Part shown: positions 51,929-63,400 of the stretch, piece by piece
Position numbering within the stretch: position 1 is the first letter of the stretch
Layout: every line of letters starts with the position of its first letter
Source: Setophaga petechia
Lineage: Eukaryota > Chordata > Aves > Passeriformes > Parulidae
Reading direction: 5' to 3'
DNA length: 64,000 nt
Assembly: GCA_024362935.1 (NCBI GenBank)
Contig: JANCRA010000003.1
Span: 10,610,517-10,674,516 of the forward strand
Notes under the pieces: model-generated
Told to the model about the DNA's origin: nothing
Database searches by the model: none
What the model saw: the letters and a program-made list of their open reading frames with translations, nothing else
Program-made: the position numbers and the translations under genes

Positions 51929-52520
51929 TGTAATCTATATGAACAAACTAGTATTTACAGTGCAGTAACTATGAAGATAAGAAGAAATCAAAGGTATAGT
52001 AGATAAGATGGTATAACTGCTTTAAAAAAAAGGTTAACTATTTCAATGACAAAGTGAAAAAGGTAAACACAAGTCAAATTTATCCTCTTTCTAAGCTCCA
52101 GAGAGGGAAATAATACAACTTTAATTGTGTCTTGTTGAAATTGTCCATTTGGATGGCTAACCCTTTTCTGACATGGTTGGTTTTTATATTAATAACTGTT
52201 CCAAATGATGTCTTTTCTTATTACACTGACATTCTGTCAGCAGTTTGTGCCTGATGAAAAAAGTGAGGCACTGGAGCAAAACAGTCTTGGCAAAATGGAG
52301 AATGTGGTATTTGGCATCATCCATGTTAGTGTTTCACAAACATCTTCAAAGAATATTTTTTAATTCTTTGAAATTTTTTAATTCTTAGAATTCACATACT
52401 AAAGTCACTGGTTTTTTTTCAGTCTATATTTTTTAAAGGAACAGAAGAGTTATCTACTCTGAAATAGCATTACTTTTCCAAATAGAGCTGCCAAAATATT
52501 CTAGATATTCCTGACGGCTG
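51929..52520. other. Non-genic sequence between LINE relic and LTR
   Basis: This may include unrecognised downstream parts of the RT relic. A repeated tttaattctt word lies at about 52360-52387. No gene. Confidence 0.4.
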
Positions 52521-53126
52521 TGTGGTGGGTTGACTTTGGCTGGATGCCAGTTGCCCACCAAGCTTCTCTACCACATCCCTTCTTGGTGGGAGAGGCAAGG
52601 AAAAATAAGAATGAAAATAACCCTTGCTGGTCAAGATAGACACAATTTAGCCAAACGAGAGGAAAGGTTGAGAATGCAGAAGAACAAAAAAAAAAAAAAA
52701 AAAAAAAATTTAATCTACTTCCAGAAAGCAAGGCATGTCCATCAACTTCCTGTAAAGCAGGTCTTCAGTACATGTGGTGCTTGCTTCAGAACATAAACCT
52801 CATAAATAACAAATGCACCCCTCTTCTCCTCCTCCTTATTGGCCTTCACTGCTGAGCAGACACCATTTTGGATGGAGTATCCCTTTGATCAGTTTGGTTC
52901 AGCTGTCCAAATTGTCATCTCCCAAGACCTTTCCTACTCTTAGACTGCTGGCAGGTGGGCTCAGGGGTTGGAATTTTGGAGAGACAGCACTGATGCTGCT
53001 GGAGCACTCCTCAGCAGTAGCTAAAACACTGCTGTGTTATCACTTTTTGAGCTATCAGTGCAAAGCACAGCACTGTGAGCACTGCTACAGGAAAGATAGC
53101 TGCACCTCAGCCAGGCCCAATACACA
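52521..53126 (-). mobile_element. Solo LTR of an endogenous retrovirus
   Basis: The plus strand starts tgtggtgggttgac and ends cccaatacaca, giving TG...CA termini. It follows a widespread avian LTR family in order: 'tggctggatgccagttgccc' near the start, 'gatggagtatccctttgatc', 'agtttggttcagctgtcc', 'gcactcctcagcagtagcta', 'aaaacactgctgtgttatca' and 'cagccaggcccaatacaca'. In that family the transcribed sense is the opposite strand, hence minus. There, a poly-A-signal-like attaaa (plus 52709-52714) is followed by a T23 run (plus A at 52686-52708) replacing ordinary R/U5 text. No second LTR or gag-pol-env is seen, so it is a recombined solo LTR. Flanking duplications are unclear (ggct lies near both ends). 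The exact subfamily is not assigned. Confidence 0.75.
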
Positions 53127-53189
53127 GGGCTAAAGGTTTGCTCTGCTCTTGGATGGCTTGCAATGTCTTTCTGTGCGGAGTAAATGGCC
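53127..53189. other. Short spacer between LTR and microsatellite
   Basis: Nothing recognised in these 63 bases. Confidence 0.5.
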
Positions 53190-53256
53190 ATATATATATA
53201 TATATAGATGATATATAGATATATAGATTTATAGATATATAGATATATAGATATAT
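53190..53256. repeat. AT/GATA-type microsatellite
   Basis: (TA)n for about 16 bases is followed by irregular copies of gatatata, atagatat and similar, ending at about 53256. It is an imperfect, probably length-variable simple repeat only about 60 bp from the LTR end. Confidence 0.95.
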
Positions 53257-53990
53257 GACTTACCTTTTTTAAGGTTTCTAGGGTGGTTCTGTCAATTTTG
53301 GATCAAAACAGCTGCTCCAACAGATAAAAATAGATGAGACCCAATCACACAGCAATGACACCGACTCTACTCAGATTAAATGCAAGAAGAGGAGGTCAAT
53401 TTTTTTTAATTGCAAGTGGCTAATTCACTGATTACTAAAAACTGTTCATGAATAATTTATATCTCAAATATTAAACTATGTATGGGATGAGTTACTGGCG
53501 AGACGTCAAAACCACAAACCTGCAACTCTTCCTTCCTATAAAGCCTATCCTAAGACTTGACCTGTGTAACTTGCACTATTTATTTTTTTAATGATTGATC
53601 CTAAAGTATAGTAATATCTGAGTCATTTATATAACTTTATTGGACAAAAGTATTCTGAAGTTTTAAGAAGTAATGATGATTTACAAAATGAACCAATTAA
53701 AAAAAAAATTAAATCTCATGGGCCAAATTTATCATTACTGTAATTTTACATTTACATCATTACATATCATTTTATCATTATTTCACTTACACATTGTGAT
53801 GTGTGGGAGGATTCATCCCAGTTTGAAACAAGCCATGAGAATAGGAAAAGAGTGAGAAGACAAAGGTTCAGGAGATGAATTTCACAATTAGATTCTTCAT
53901 CATAAACAACAAATAAAAGCAAAATGTTCAATTAAATTTTTTATCTTTTGTTTCCTAGCACATCACAAACATTTTCACCCCTTACTACAC
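53257..53990. other. AT-rich non-genic sequence
   Basis: Nothing recognised apart from short A/T runs (for example 53697-53708). Confidence 0.5.
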
Positions 53991-54095
53991 ACCTGGAAGC
54001 CACTACATGTAAGTATTAGCAGTTCCATTTTACAGCCAAGAAATTAATGCCTGTTGAAGACTAGGATTTTACAAATTAAGGCCTCCAGTTTGGGC
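53991..54095 (-). mobile_element. Weak MIR-like resemblance
   Basis: 'cctggaagccactacatgta', then 'agtattagcagttccatttt', then 'acagccaagaaattaatgcc' loosely follows the reverse complement of MIR (tgccaggcact..., then ccattttacagatgaggaaactgaggc). Identity is low. It is reported only because the block order fits. Confidence 0.18.
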
Positions 54096-54120
54096 AAATG
54101 AAGATTTGAGTACTACAAAA

Positions 54121-54774
54121 TTATGATAAATGGAACTGCAGATCATCAGTTCCTGAAGACCTAACAAACAAGCTCTCCTCTAATTTACCAAGTGAGATCC
54201 ATGAGCTTTTTTTTGAAAAATGCCATCCTAACAGCTCAGTGGACCTCAGAGCTGCATCTCCCCGATCTCTAAACCTTGTTTCCATTCCCCATGTAGGTTT
54301 TTGGGGAGATCTGGATACTGAGGCTAAATGTTGCCTGGGTGCTAAAGGTGGTCCCTGCTTCTCTCCTCTGCACAGGACAGGTGTGGAGGTTTCTGCTGCG
54401 GCAAAGAAGCCCAGGATGGCCCCCAAACCACCCAGACTGACCCAGCGCAGGATGCATTCCCACCTGGCCATTGGCAGACGCCAGTCCCTGGCCCCCAGCA
54501 GTGCCGGACGAGGCTGTGTCGTGTAACCTCCTCCTGCAGAGCTCCTGCTCCGGCTCCCGAGCGGCACCTGGGACCAGGCTCGGGCTGATCCCAGGGGAAG
54601 AGTGCCACCTACTGAACCACCTGCTCGGGCTCGCAGCTCCTGCGGCTCCAGGGAATGCTGCTCCATGGAGAGGGCCTGGACACGGCTCAACATCAGCGCT
54701 GGCCACAAATTTGAACTGGAAAACAAACACACATCATCACACCGGAATGAAGTAAAAAGATAGGGCTGGATCAT
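54121..54774 (-). other. GC-rich block with a 217-codon open frame, unidentified
   Basis: The interval 54240-54720 is much richer in GC and CpG (about 16 CpG by eye) than the rest of the window. The longest frame in the window lies here on the minus strand (217 codons). Another minus frame (153 codons) and two plus frames (95 and 94 codons) are open over the same bases, so openness reflects stop-poor GC-rich composition. The 153-codon frame reads SADVEPCPGP near its start, resembling the 2A-type DVExNPGP motif found in some CR1/L2 LINEs and viruses, but the key Asn is Cys. No domain is recognised. Options are an old retroelement 5' region, an LTR part, or a promoter-associated CpG cluster. 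I do not call a gene. Confidence 0.3.
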
Positions 54775-56089
54775 TGAGCAGGTGCTGCTAAGTATTAGCA
54801 GGCACTGTCATGCATATGGCAGTGCACGAGAAAATAATGTCTTTTTAATGTCTATTAATGTCTATTTTTATATACACATAAATGTATATTTAAATTTCTA
54901 TTTAAATATCTATTAAGTGCACTGAATTTTGATATTCACTCAACTAGAGAAAGGCTAGAGTGAGCTTTCCTCTCAACCATTTACCAACAGGGTTGCTGAA
55001 GCCCATCAGAGGAGAGGACACAGTAGTTAATCATGTGAAAGTAAAATGCAGAGCTTTAGGATCTCCTGTTTAAAAATACTTTTCTTTCCAGTACTCCTAT
55101 GGATGCTTTTGTTTTAATCTTGGGACCCATCTGTCTATCTACACAATTTCATATTATGCAGCTGCTTAGCTTGCACTGCTGAAATACTTCCTCAGTTCTC
55201 TCAGTACGTCCTGTTTTATTTACAACCACAATCAAAATCACCTGAAACTGACATTTTTCATGTAGAATCCATTATGTGGCAGAGTGCCATGTTTACACCA
55301 ATACCTAAAAATATGTGCAAGACTTCTTTGGAAAACCTTGCTTTTCAGCCCTGCTCAACTTCTGAAATAGAATGGCATTAAGATCTTTATGTTTCAATAT
55401 TTTAACCTCAAACATTTTCAAAAGACGCTATTAAAAAAAAAAGAAAAAACAAAACACCAAAACAGAATTGAAATGGTTAAACCTTTTATTATTCACATTG
55501 CATTCATAGTAAATTGTGTAATAGTTTTCATGTCTTAATTACTTAAATTTTATATTGAGCTGTAGTGATATTATCTCTCTTTTTGTCTCCACACAATTGT
55601 ATTTTATAATAGCTTTTATTAGTGCCTACATGAATAGAATTTAAAATGAACACATCATTTCTGTTACTTCTGCAGTTTAGAAAAGAGAGCGCTTTTCTGA
55701 TATTTGGTGTGAAAAGTGCTTTCCTTTGTGTTTTATGACATATAGAGAATTGTATTAGTTAGGGACAGATTTTGAGCAGCAAAGTAGCTAAGAGGAGTAC
55801 AGGGCACCTCTCTCACTTCTAGTGACTCCACCTCAGACTGAAAGTGGGTACAATGCCCAGCATAGAATGGAATATTCCCCCTAGAAGAGCTTGATCTTCT
55901 CCTCATTGAAATAAAAGGTAAAAATTTCCACTGACTTCCACAGGAGAAATATTGGAGTAGCAGATACATAAGCTAGTGGTGTGTTTATACAATCTGCCTC
56001 CCTGCCTTTGAAAGCCAGGTCAGCTCCCCCAGCTCACCAGCTCTGCCTCCTCTGCCAGCAGTGCATACCTCGATACCATCACGAGGCCC
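54775..56089. other. AT-rich non-genic sequence
   Basis: Repeated tctatt and aatgtctatt words lie at 54850-54915. The rest is unrecognised. Confidence 0.5.
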
Positions 56090-56262
56090 TCCTTGGTCTG
56101 GGGCTGCTCCTTGCATTTGGGTTGCCTCCTTGAAACCTGGCTGCTAAGCCATTTCTTTCACCTTCATGAAATCCTTCCTAAAATCTCCCTTCTGTCAGCA
56201 CACCTACACTCAATCTGTGTGTAGGATGTGTAAATAAATTTAAATAAATATTTGTTTTCAAT
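56090..56262 (+). mobile_element. LINE ORF2 C-terminal relic (L2/L3-like)
   Basis: 'gggttgcctccttgaaacct' plus 'ggctgctaag' (56119-56148) reads GLPP-stop-NLAAK, matching the W-N-S-L-P-P..(R)-A-A block. After a frame change, 56148 onward reads AISFTFMKSFLKSPFCQ, matching the terminal SLSTFKSxLKTHLF signature. A tail of taaataaatttaaataaata follows at 56230-56250, in keeping with an A/T-rich LINE 3' end. The relic has a stop and a frameshift and is about 170 bp. By itself it would be weak; it is supported by two sister relics nearby. Confidence 0.42.
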
Positions 56263-57737
56263 TGTTAACAGAAATAGCAAGGTATGCACATCCAGGGCTT
56301 AGACACACAAACAAGATCCCACACGGTAACAAGTTTCTGTTGAGCTGCAAGAATTGCCTGGATGCACACAATTCCCCCCACAGCATTGCAAGGTGAGTCA
56401 AGTCAGCCTCACACACCTGCACAGTGGGCTGAGCCCACTCCAATTACCCTGCATTTGCTGGAGCCTGAGAGGACACAGGTGGGCACTACCACGCATCAGC
56501 TGGTACTTGGTAACCCTTTGGTGCCGCTTGTTCATCCAAACTCGTTATTGTTACCCTGCCATTTTTCACAGATAGTTTTGGAATTGTAAATTAATAATTT
56601 AAAATGTGTGTATAAACACAAAATATGAAATCGAGGTAGTGGGAACCTATTTGTTCTATTTAAAAAACCCTTTCGACACACATGAGCTTATTCTTTCATT
56701 ATAACTTAATAAATTATATTTTAAAAGCCTGTTTACAAAAGTTTTAGTAACTAAACTAACTAAACATCATGAGATGTAGTTTTTACAGTTCTTAGGCCAG
56801 TAAAAGACATCAACAGGAAAAGAGGATAGGCTAAGAGCACCATTCCAAAACATTGATGGAAAAATTAAACATCTGAATTTTACTCATCTCTCTCCAAATG
56901 TGTCCTTGTGAGCTCCAATCTTCCTATTCAGAAGGTGGGTCAGATTCTGCCTTCATCTATCATGTCAGTAAATTTCCACCAAATGCCAAAAGCTGTGAAA
57001 TGTCACCTTATTATACACCACAGCTCTTTGTATGGCTGGCTGAGTTTGCCCAGAAGTTCCATTCAGTCTTTCTCTTGCTAAATGAAGCGCCTTCAATGTT
57101 GATCTCCAAGAATGGTTGCTCATTCTGAGTGAACACTTTTTATTCTGAAAATGGGTTCCTTTTTTTCTCTCCTTTTTTTTTTTTATTAACATGTCCACAC
57201 TGTTACTAAACATAAAGAGTTTCTCAAGGAACCAATTTTACCACTTTTGTTTGGGTATTATGTGGATGTTCAGAATAGAAAACAAGAGTACAAAAATAGA
57301 TTTTCTTGATTTATGAGACATTCCTGTTTTCAATTCACCATCAGTATGTGCAGACACGATGCAGTCAAGAAATGAAGCATCTGGTTCTCCCACGTTTCAT
57401 TTATGAACTTTAGCACCAGATGTAAATCATTCATAAAATCCCAAAGTGTTGGAAGAGTCTCTTCCTTCATTTTAACAAACATATATTCCAAGTACTGTAC
57501 CTAACACTTCACATCATTTGTTACAAGTGATGGGATCTGAATTTTAATGACTTCCAGAAATAAATTTCAAGAAAGAAGGAAAGGAAAAGAAAAACAGGTA
57601 AGCGTGGCATTCCTTGTTTCTGACCATGAATTCACTTTGAAACCAAAAGATGTCACTTTAAGTTATTATAAACAAACTCTACATGTTATTACCTACACAC
57701 AGAATGTTTTGAAGAGAACAAATCTATTACCTTATAT
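56263..57737. other. Non-genic sequence
   Basis: A donor-like ttgcaag|gtgagt lies at about 56392, without a good exon behind it. A T-rich run lies at 57162-57184. Frames are at most 82 codons and unrecognised. Confidence 0.45.
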
Positions 57738-57913
57738 CTCTTCTTCTCCCAAATTCTTTCCATTAGTGTCACATTCATGTCAGCAACAGCTGATTCAAGT
57801 TCAAATCTGAATTGCTTTCCTATTCTCATCCGCCAGTCACCTTTCCTCTCCTCCTTCAATCCTCCTTTCAGTCCCATTTTTCAGAAAGCCTTTCTTGCCT
57901 TTCTCTCAGCATA
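57738..57913 (+). mobile_element. LINE ORF2 C-terminal relic (L2/L3-like)
   Basis: An open, start-less frame running to a TAG at 57911-57913 contains LNCFPILIRQSP (57807-57842), matching LWNSLPxxIRxSP. It continues with SSFNPPFSPIFQKAFLAF, matching the terminal SSFKxxLKTHFFxKAF signature. The order, spacing and position directly before a stop fit the end of ORF2 in L2/L3-type LINEs. The upstream RT domain is not found next to it. The frame is intact over about 58 codons, which is notable for so old a relic. What lies downstream resembles no 3' UTR I can name. Confidence 0.55.
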
Positions 57914-60386
57914 GGTAATCCCTTCCTCCTCCCTTCCCACTCCTTTGTTTCACTATGTGCATTGAATTTCATAGGATAACTCACACTTTGGGAATTAAGC
58001 ACCTGCCAAAATAATTATGGGATCAAGGCCTATTCTTTATGTCAAGGAAACCTGTCTTCTTTGCGTACAAGAATCCTTTCAACAATATGCATTAGACAAC
58101 GCTTTCAACAACAAATCAGTCTCTTCTGGTCCTTTTTAATACTGCATTTCTTACATATTAATTTAGCTGCAAAGTTATCAGGCATGGGTTTCATGCTCTG
58201 AGGTTGCCTCACAATGTGGCAAGCTGAGGACGTGCTAAGGAGGTGCACAGCAGATAGAGCAAGAAGGCTCCTTTACAAAGGACCTCTTGATGGAGAAACC
58301 TCTAGATGAGGGAACAGAGAAGGCAAGGGGATTCACAGGATCACAGATCTTCCCTTTCTGCTTTGCTGTCATTCAGGGCCGGTCTCTTTGCTGTCCTCTC
58401 TCTCACTGTACAGTTGCTTAATGCTGAACTTCTGCATGAATGAGTGCAATTAGCCTCAGTGCACAGACACCAGCAGCAGAGAAATGGTGTAATATCCAGA
58501 TAGTTTCAGTGGTAACAAACCCCTGAATAAACTTTTTTTAAAAGGAATTTTCCTTTTACTTCAGCACTATCTGGCATTTTTTTACTTTTTTATTATTATC
58601 TAGAGATCTAGTCGCTAGTGTAGCTGAGCACCTACATAACACCACATTCAGTGCCAAGAATAGACTTGAGACAAGGCAGAACTGTCCCACCAGTGGTCAG
58701 GCTGTAGGTGGGCTACATGAACTGATGGGGCTGTGGAGCAGCCTCCAGATATCCCCCAGCCTGATGTGCAACATGCTCTGCAAGGACATGCTGGGAACGT
58801 AGTAAGTTGCTTTAGTCAGGCTGGGAACACATCAGGGGCAAATCCAGGGACTGTAAATCTCGTGCAGAGATCACAGCTGCAATCACAGCCCACAGTTTAT
58901 AGCACTGGCTGTAGATCAGTTGCTTGGGTTCCTAAAGCCCTTGGGCAGAGAAGGATTCTTTCCAGTCTCTTGCAGCCTTGTTCTCCAGCACAAATACCAA
59001 CTGTTCAGACCCTGCTCAGGGACAGTTAGTTCCCCTTAAAACTTGAGGGGGGGAAAAAAAAAAGAAAAAAAAAAGAAAATTAAAAAATATCTTCTCTTGC
59101 AGGCAAAACTCAGCAACTTTTGAAGCAGAACAGATGTTCAAGAGCGTGGGGAGAAAAGGTTGCACTGCGCAATTTAAAACACCAAATGAATGATACTGTA
59201 TCAAATCAAAACTTCAGGGGAGATTTAGGTAGACACACTATGAATGCTGAAGCTGGAATCCAGCCTGAACTCGGGGAGTTAACATCTCCATTCCTGAGAA
59301 ATATGATACAGGAACTTAGCTGCTAAGCATCTCAGCCCCCTACGTCACCCCGTTACCAGGGGCACAGCTGACACCCACTGGGACTTTGGTTTTGGGAGGC
59401 AGAGTGGCCACAAACCACCAGCACCCCCCCTCTGTGGCCAGGGCATCCCCTGGCAGGTGTTAAAGTTGTCCCAAGGCTTCACCTCACAGCCTCTGGCCCA
59501 GTTGCCAAGCAAAACCAGTGTCTGATCTGGCAGGGTGGGGGGCTGCATGAGGCTGCAAGTGCTGATGGATTGCTATCAGATGTGATCAAGCCAGGAGGAA
59601 AGGTACTCCACGGGTGGAAAACAGCATTTTTTAAAAAACATGTTTGGAGTTTTTTTAGCAACAGTTTTAAAATAGTTTAAAAAAAATTTAAGTTTGTCTA
59701 CTATAAGATAAATGTTGGTACAAACTTCCAATATTCCTTCAAAATTTTTAAGCATGATAAAATTTTAAATTATAGTAGAAAAACATCAAGACCACTTTTT
59801 TCTCAGAAAAATAAAATGAGGATAATTTTCTATGGATCATTTTCTATGTTTCTTATTTTTCTTCTTTACAACCTAAAATTAATCTAATTCATTACTATAT
59901 GTAGACTGATCAGCCTTCAATGATGATTGTCATGTATAAATATAAAAAGGTGATCAATTGCACTACAAGAGGTTTCCCTGTTAAAGAGGATCATTCTAAA
60001 CCTCATGACTATGTATTTCTTGCAAAAATTCAAGTTTTAACTATACATTTATTTATAAGGATACTGTCTTTGCTGGCTCTTTTAAACTTGGGTATTTTTT
60101 TGGTAATATTCATATGTGTTCTGTAAGCCCTATTCACATGGAATGGGTGTCTTCTTGATAATTTCAATAGACCAGTTATGATGCAAAGTTCTTAATTTCA
60201 AAGGGAGTATAGAACTATGGCTTCTGTATTCTGAAAGTGACTAGTGGCAAACAGTGAATAATGTTCAAATACATCATCATTAAATTTTTCTTTTCTTTTT
60301 TTTTACTTGACCTAAACTTTATTTTCAAAATAGGCATAACTATTATACCTTTGTCATATTTTCTCTTTTTCATTTTATCTATCCAG
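57914..60386. other. Non-genic sequence with two slightly GC-richer patches
   Basis: The patches at 58620-59030 and 59330-59560 are less AT-rich than their flanks. Each has frames of 60-98 codons without recognisable motifs. An A-rich run lies at about 59054-59085. No gene. Confidence 0.45.
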
Positions 60387-60423
60387 CCAAAGGAAAAAAA
60401 TATTAGGAACAACGTCAGTTCAG
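60387..60423 (+). other. Candidate 37-nt microexon
   Basis: A long pyrimidine tract (tctctttttcattttatct, then atccag) ends at 60386, and the segment ends cagttcag|gtaagt at 60423/60424, a perfect consensus donor. Two of three frames are open. The length is not a multiple of three, so as a coding exon it would need partner phases. No flanking exon was recognised, so it could equally be a pseudo-exon. Confidence 0.25.
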
Positions 60424-63400
60424 GTAAGTCATATGGCAAATATGTTATATGGCAAATACCACCAATTTTATTTTATTCCCCACCTTCATACCCTGTCAGA
60501 GGCTGCAGCTTCAGCCTTTCAGAACTCTACAAGCACTGCTTACAGTCTCATCTTAGACCCACAGTGCTTGGGTGGTCTGTCTCAAACTAACCAAGGCAGG
60601 GATCCCACCTCCTTGATCCATAATGCGCTCATCCATTTCACTTGTCTGCTCAGACATCCCACGCCAATGATTTATTTGCAGAGGTGGAGCTAGAAAAACC
60701 TCCCCCCTCCCAAACACATGTACACATACTTTTATAAACTGGCTGAAATATTCAGTAACTTCCCAGTGGGGAATGGGATTTCCCCCTCCCTTTTCTATGT
60801 GTTCTATACAGTTTCCATTATTATTTGATAAATGTGTTATGACACACTATTTACCTCGGTCAGCAGCTCTGGGGAGCTTTGTGCAGCTTTGCTCCCCACC
60901 TCTGCCACCCACGAGATATTTCAGAAATAAATCACGTTCCCAGATTAAGACAATACAGTTTGGTAGGGGAAAGGGAGGAGAGAGGTAGGATGAAGTTTGC
61001 TGTAGGAGGCTTTGGTTTCATTTCTCTCTTTCAGTTCTGAGTCATGTGGAGCTCGTCCTCAGCCTGTAACAGTGGTGCTGCCTCAGTCTGCTCATATTTT
61101 CTTTCAGGGATAGGAAGGCATTCTCTGTCCAATGTGCTAATTCTCCATGCTTGAGGTTCCCAGAGAAATATTCAGAGCTCAGTTTTCAATACAGGAAGGA
61201 GCAAGTCTAAGTATGTCTCTTGTAATGCACATGTTCACAGGTATTAAAACAATCTTTTCCAAGGGCAGGAAGTGAACCAGGATGTACTGTGTGAAAGAAG
61301 GTTTGCAGTCCTCTTCTGCTGAAAATAAGAAAATATATTTAAGGTGAATTATCACAAAGAGTTTTGTGTGGACTTTCTCAGTAGCATATTACAGGCAAAA
61401 TTTGTGGGGTGGAGGATGTTACCTTCCAAAGTAGTTAACAAATGACATTACTGCAGCAACTCACATACTCTCAAAACAAGGCTTGTCAGGGAAAACTGAA
61501 TGCTCTTTTCACATGAATTTGATATCAAAATACCAGGACACCCTGAGTAGGGTCTGCAGACACCGTGAGTGGTTTAGGAAGCATTCTGAAATCAGTGATG
61601 CAGATGTGTATGCACATATCTGTGTGTCTATCAAACCTGATTAAACCTGTTTGCTTGAAATCGACTGAAAAGCAGATCTTTCCTAGAGTCACAGACTAAC
61701 CTTCCAAAATCAAACACAACCAAAAGCTCAAATGAAGTTTGGTCCAGGAGAAAAAGCAGCCAGCTGTAGAAACTGAAAATGTTTCAGATACCACCACTGT
61801 TGCTAATGCTCCCTTGCTAATCCCACCAACGCAGAGTGCTGTCTGTAGAAAAGACAAGAATCCAATCACAGTGTTGTTGATTCCACATTCAAAAAGTATG
61901 AATTAATAGTCTCTTTTTCTTTGCCATTGCCATAAATTAAAAATAAAAGTAACAAGCCTGACTGAGAATCAAAGGATTTTTGTATTTTTTCTTCTGTGTT
62001 TTATAGTTGCAATAATTTTTATAAATAAGTAAATTATGATAGAAGCATAGTAGTATAAGAAAAAGGGTGCTCCCTATCATCACCCTGATGACTTCAGGGT
62101 ACTTGACAGGGTTCCTCACCAAAGTTAGAGAAGCACCACTGAACTATGCTCAAAGTGAAGTGTATCAAGGGGACCAATGCTGCCTTCTCAACACCTTCAC
62201 TCTCAGATAGCCAGAGTCCCTGCAATCCCTCTTTGAGCTCACTAACAAAAGCAACATGGGGAGGTCCTCCCTTCAGGACTATGCGGCTCAATCCTCATGA
62301 CTTCTTCCCCTTCTCCTGATCCTGTATAGAAATTTTAAGGGTTTTTTACCCAATATTTCCTCTTACATTCATCAGAGGATGTGAGAGCTGTGTTTTCTCA
62401 TCAATACTTCCAAGTTAAGTTTCACCCTTCTGTTAAGATAAGTCAGTCTGCAATGAAGTAGAACAGTCACAGACCTTCTGTCCTAGTAGCTCTAAATATC
62501 AGACCTCTGTGCAGGGATGCAGAAGCTGCTACTGGCTCCTATTCTGTACATCCTAGAATAGAAATCAGTTACAGAACAGGGCCTGCTAACTGAATTTGCA
62601 GATGCAACAAAGACTTTCCCATCTCCTACATACCTTTGGAATAGAACTCCTATCCCTTATGTCTTCTGTGATATTAGAGTGAAAGTTAAATGTGCTCACA
62701 TTTGTAAGCAGTAACCTCAATAATACAAAATGTGGGTATTTCCCTATGAACACAGAAGACTAAAACACCAGTAAAAGCATTCCCCAAAATTCCAATATTA
62801 AGGAAGAAATTTGGCAATTTTTTGTCAAAGGTAATATTTAAAGATCTGAGCTGTGTAATGAATGAATGCTGTATTCTGACAGATTACAATAATACAAGGC
62901 ATTAAGCAAAAAATCACAGTATGCTGATGCAAGTGGACATGGCACACTCTACAGATGACAATTCCTGTTTGTGTCAGCAGCAATATGAAGAAAAAAGCAA
63001 ATCACAGGAAAAATCCTACCAAATGATTTAGAGACAAGAATTAGTTACTGGGAAAAAATTTGGAATATCAGTTTGATTTGATAATGCGCTTAAATGCCAA
63101 TATTGGGGTTTCAATATAACAATTTATATTTCTATAATTATTGAGTCGAGATTGTCACAGTATGTGTGTGTTTGTGTGTCTTTGTTTCTCCTTAAGCCTG
63201 TTGAAGACATGAGCAAATTTACAGTGATAAAAAGAAAATTAAATCCACCTCAATATGTTATTATAATGGAATTGACAGATTTTTGCTTTCTGTTCATGAG
63301 TCTGTTAGAATATAAAAATAATTAAAGTAGAGCAGGTGAAGGATATATGTTGATTTCCTAATAAGAAGCAGGGTACTTGTAAAAATCACCAGCCTAAAAA

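Noticed and set aside
54239..54755. Several overlapping frames on both strands as protein genes
   Set aside because: Simultaneous openness in four frames is expected in stop-poor GC-rich DNA. No homology is recognised, and the 2A-like string lacks its essential Asn.
58327..58360. ggattcacaggatcacag as a CR1 terminal repeat
   Set aside because: It is isolated, with no CR1 body on either side.
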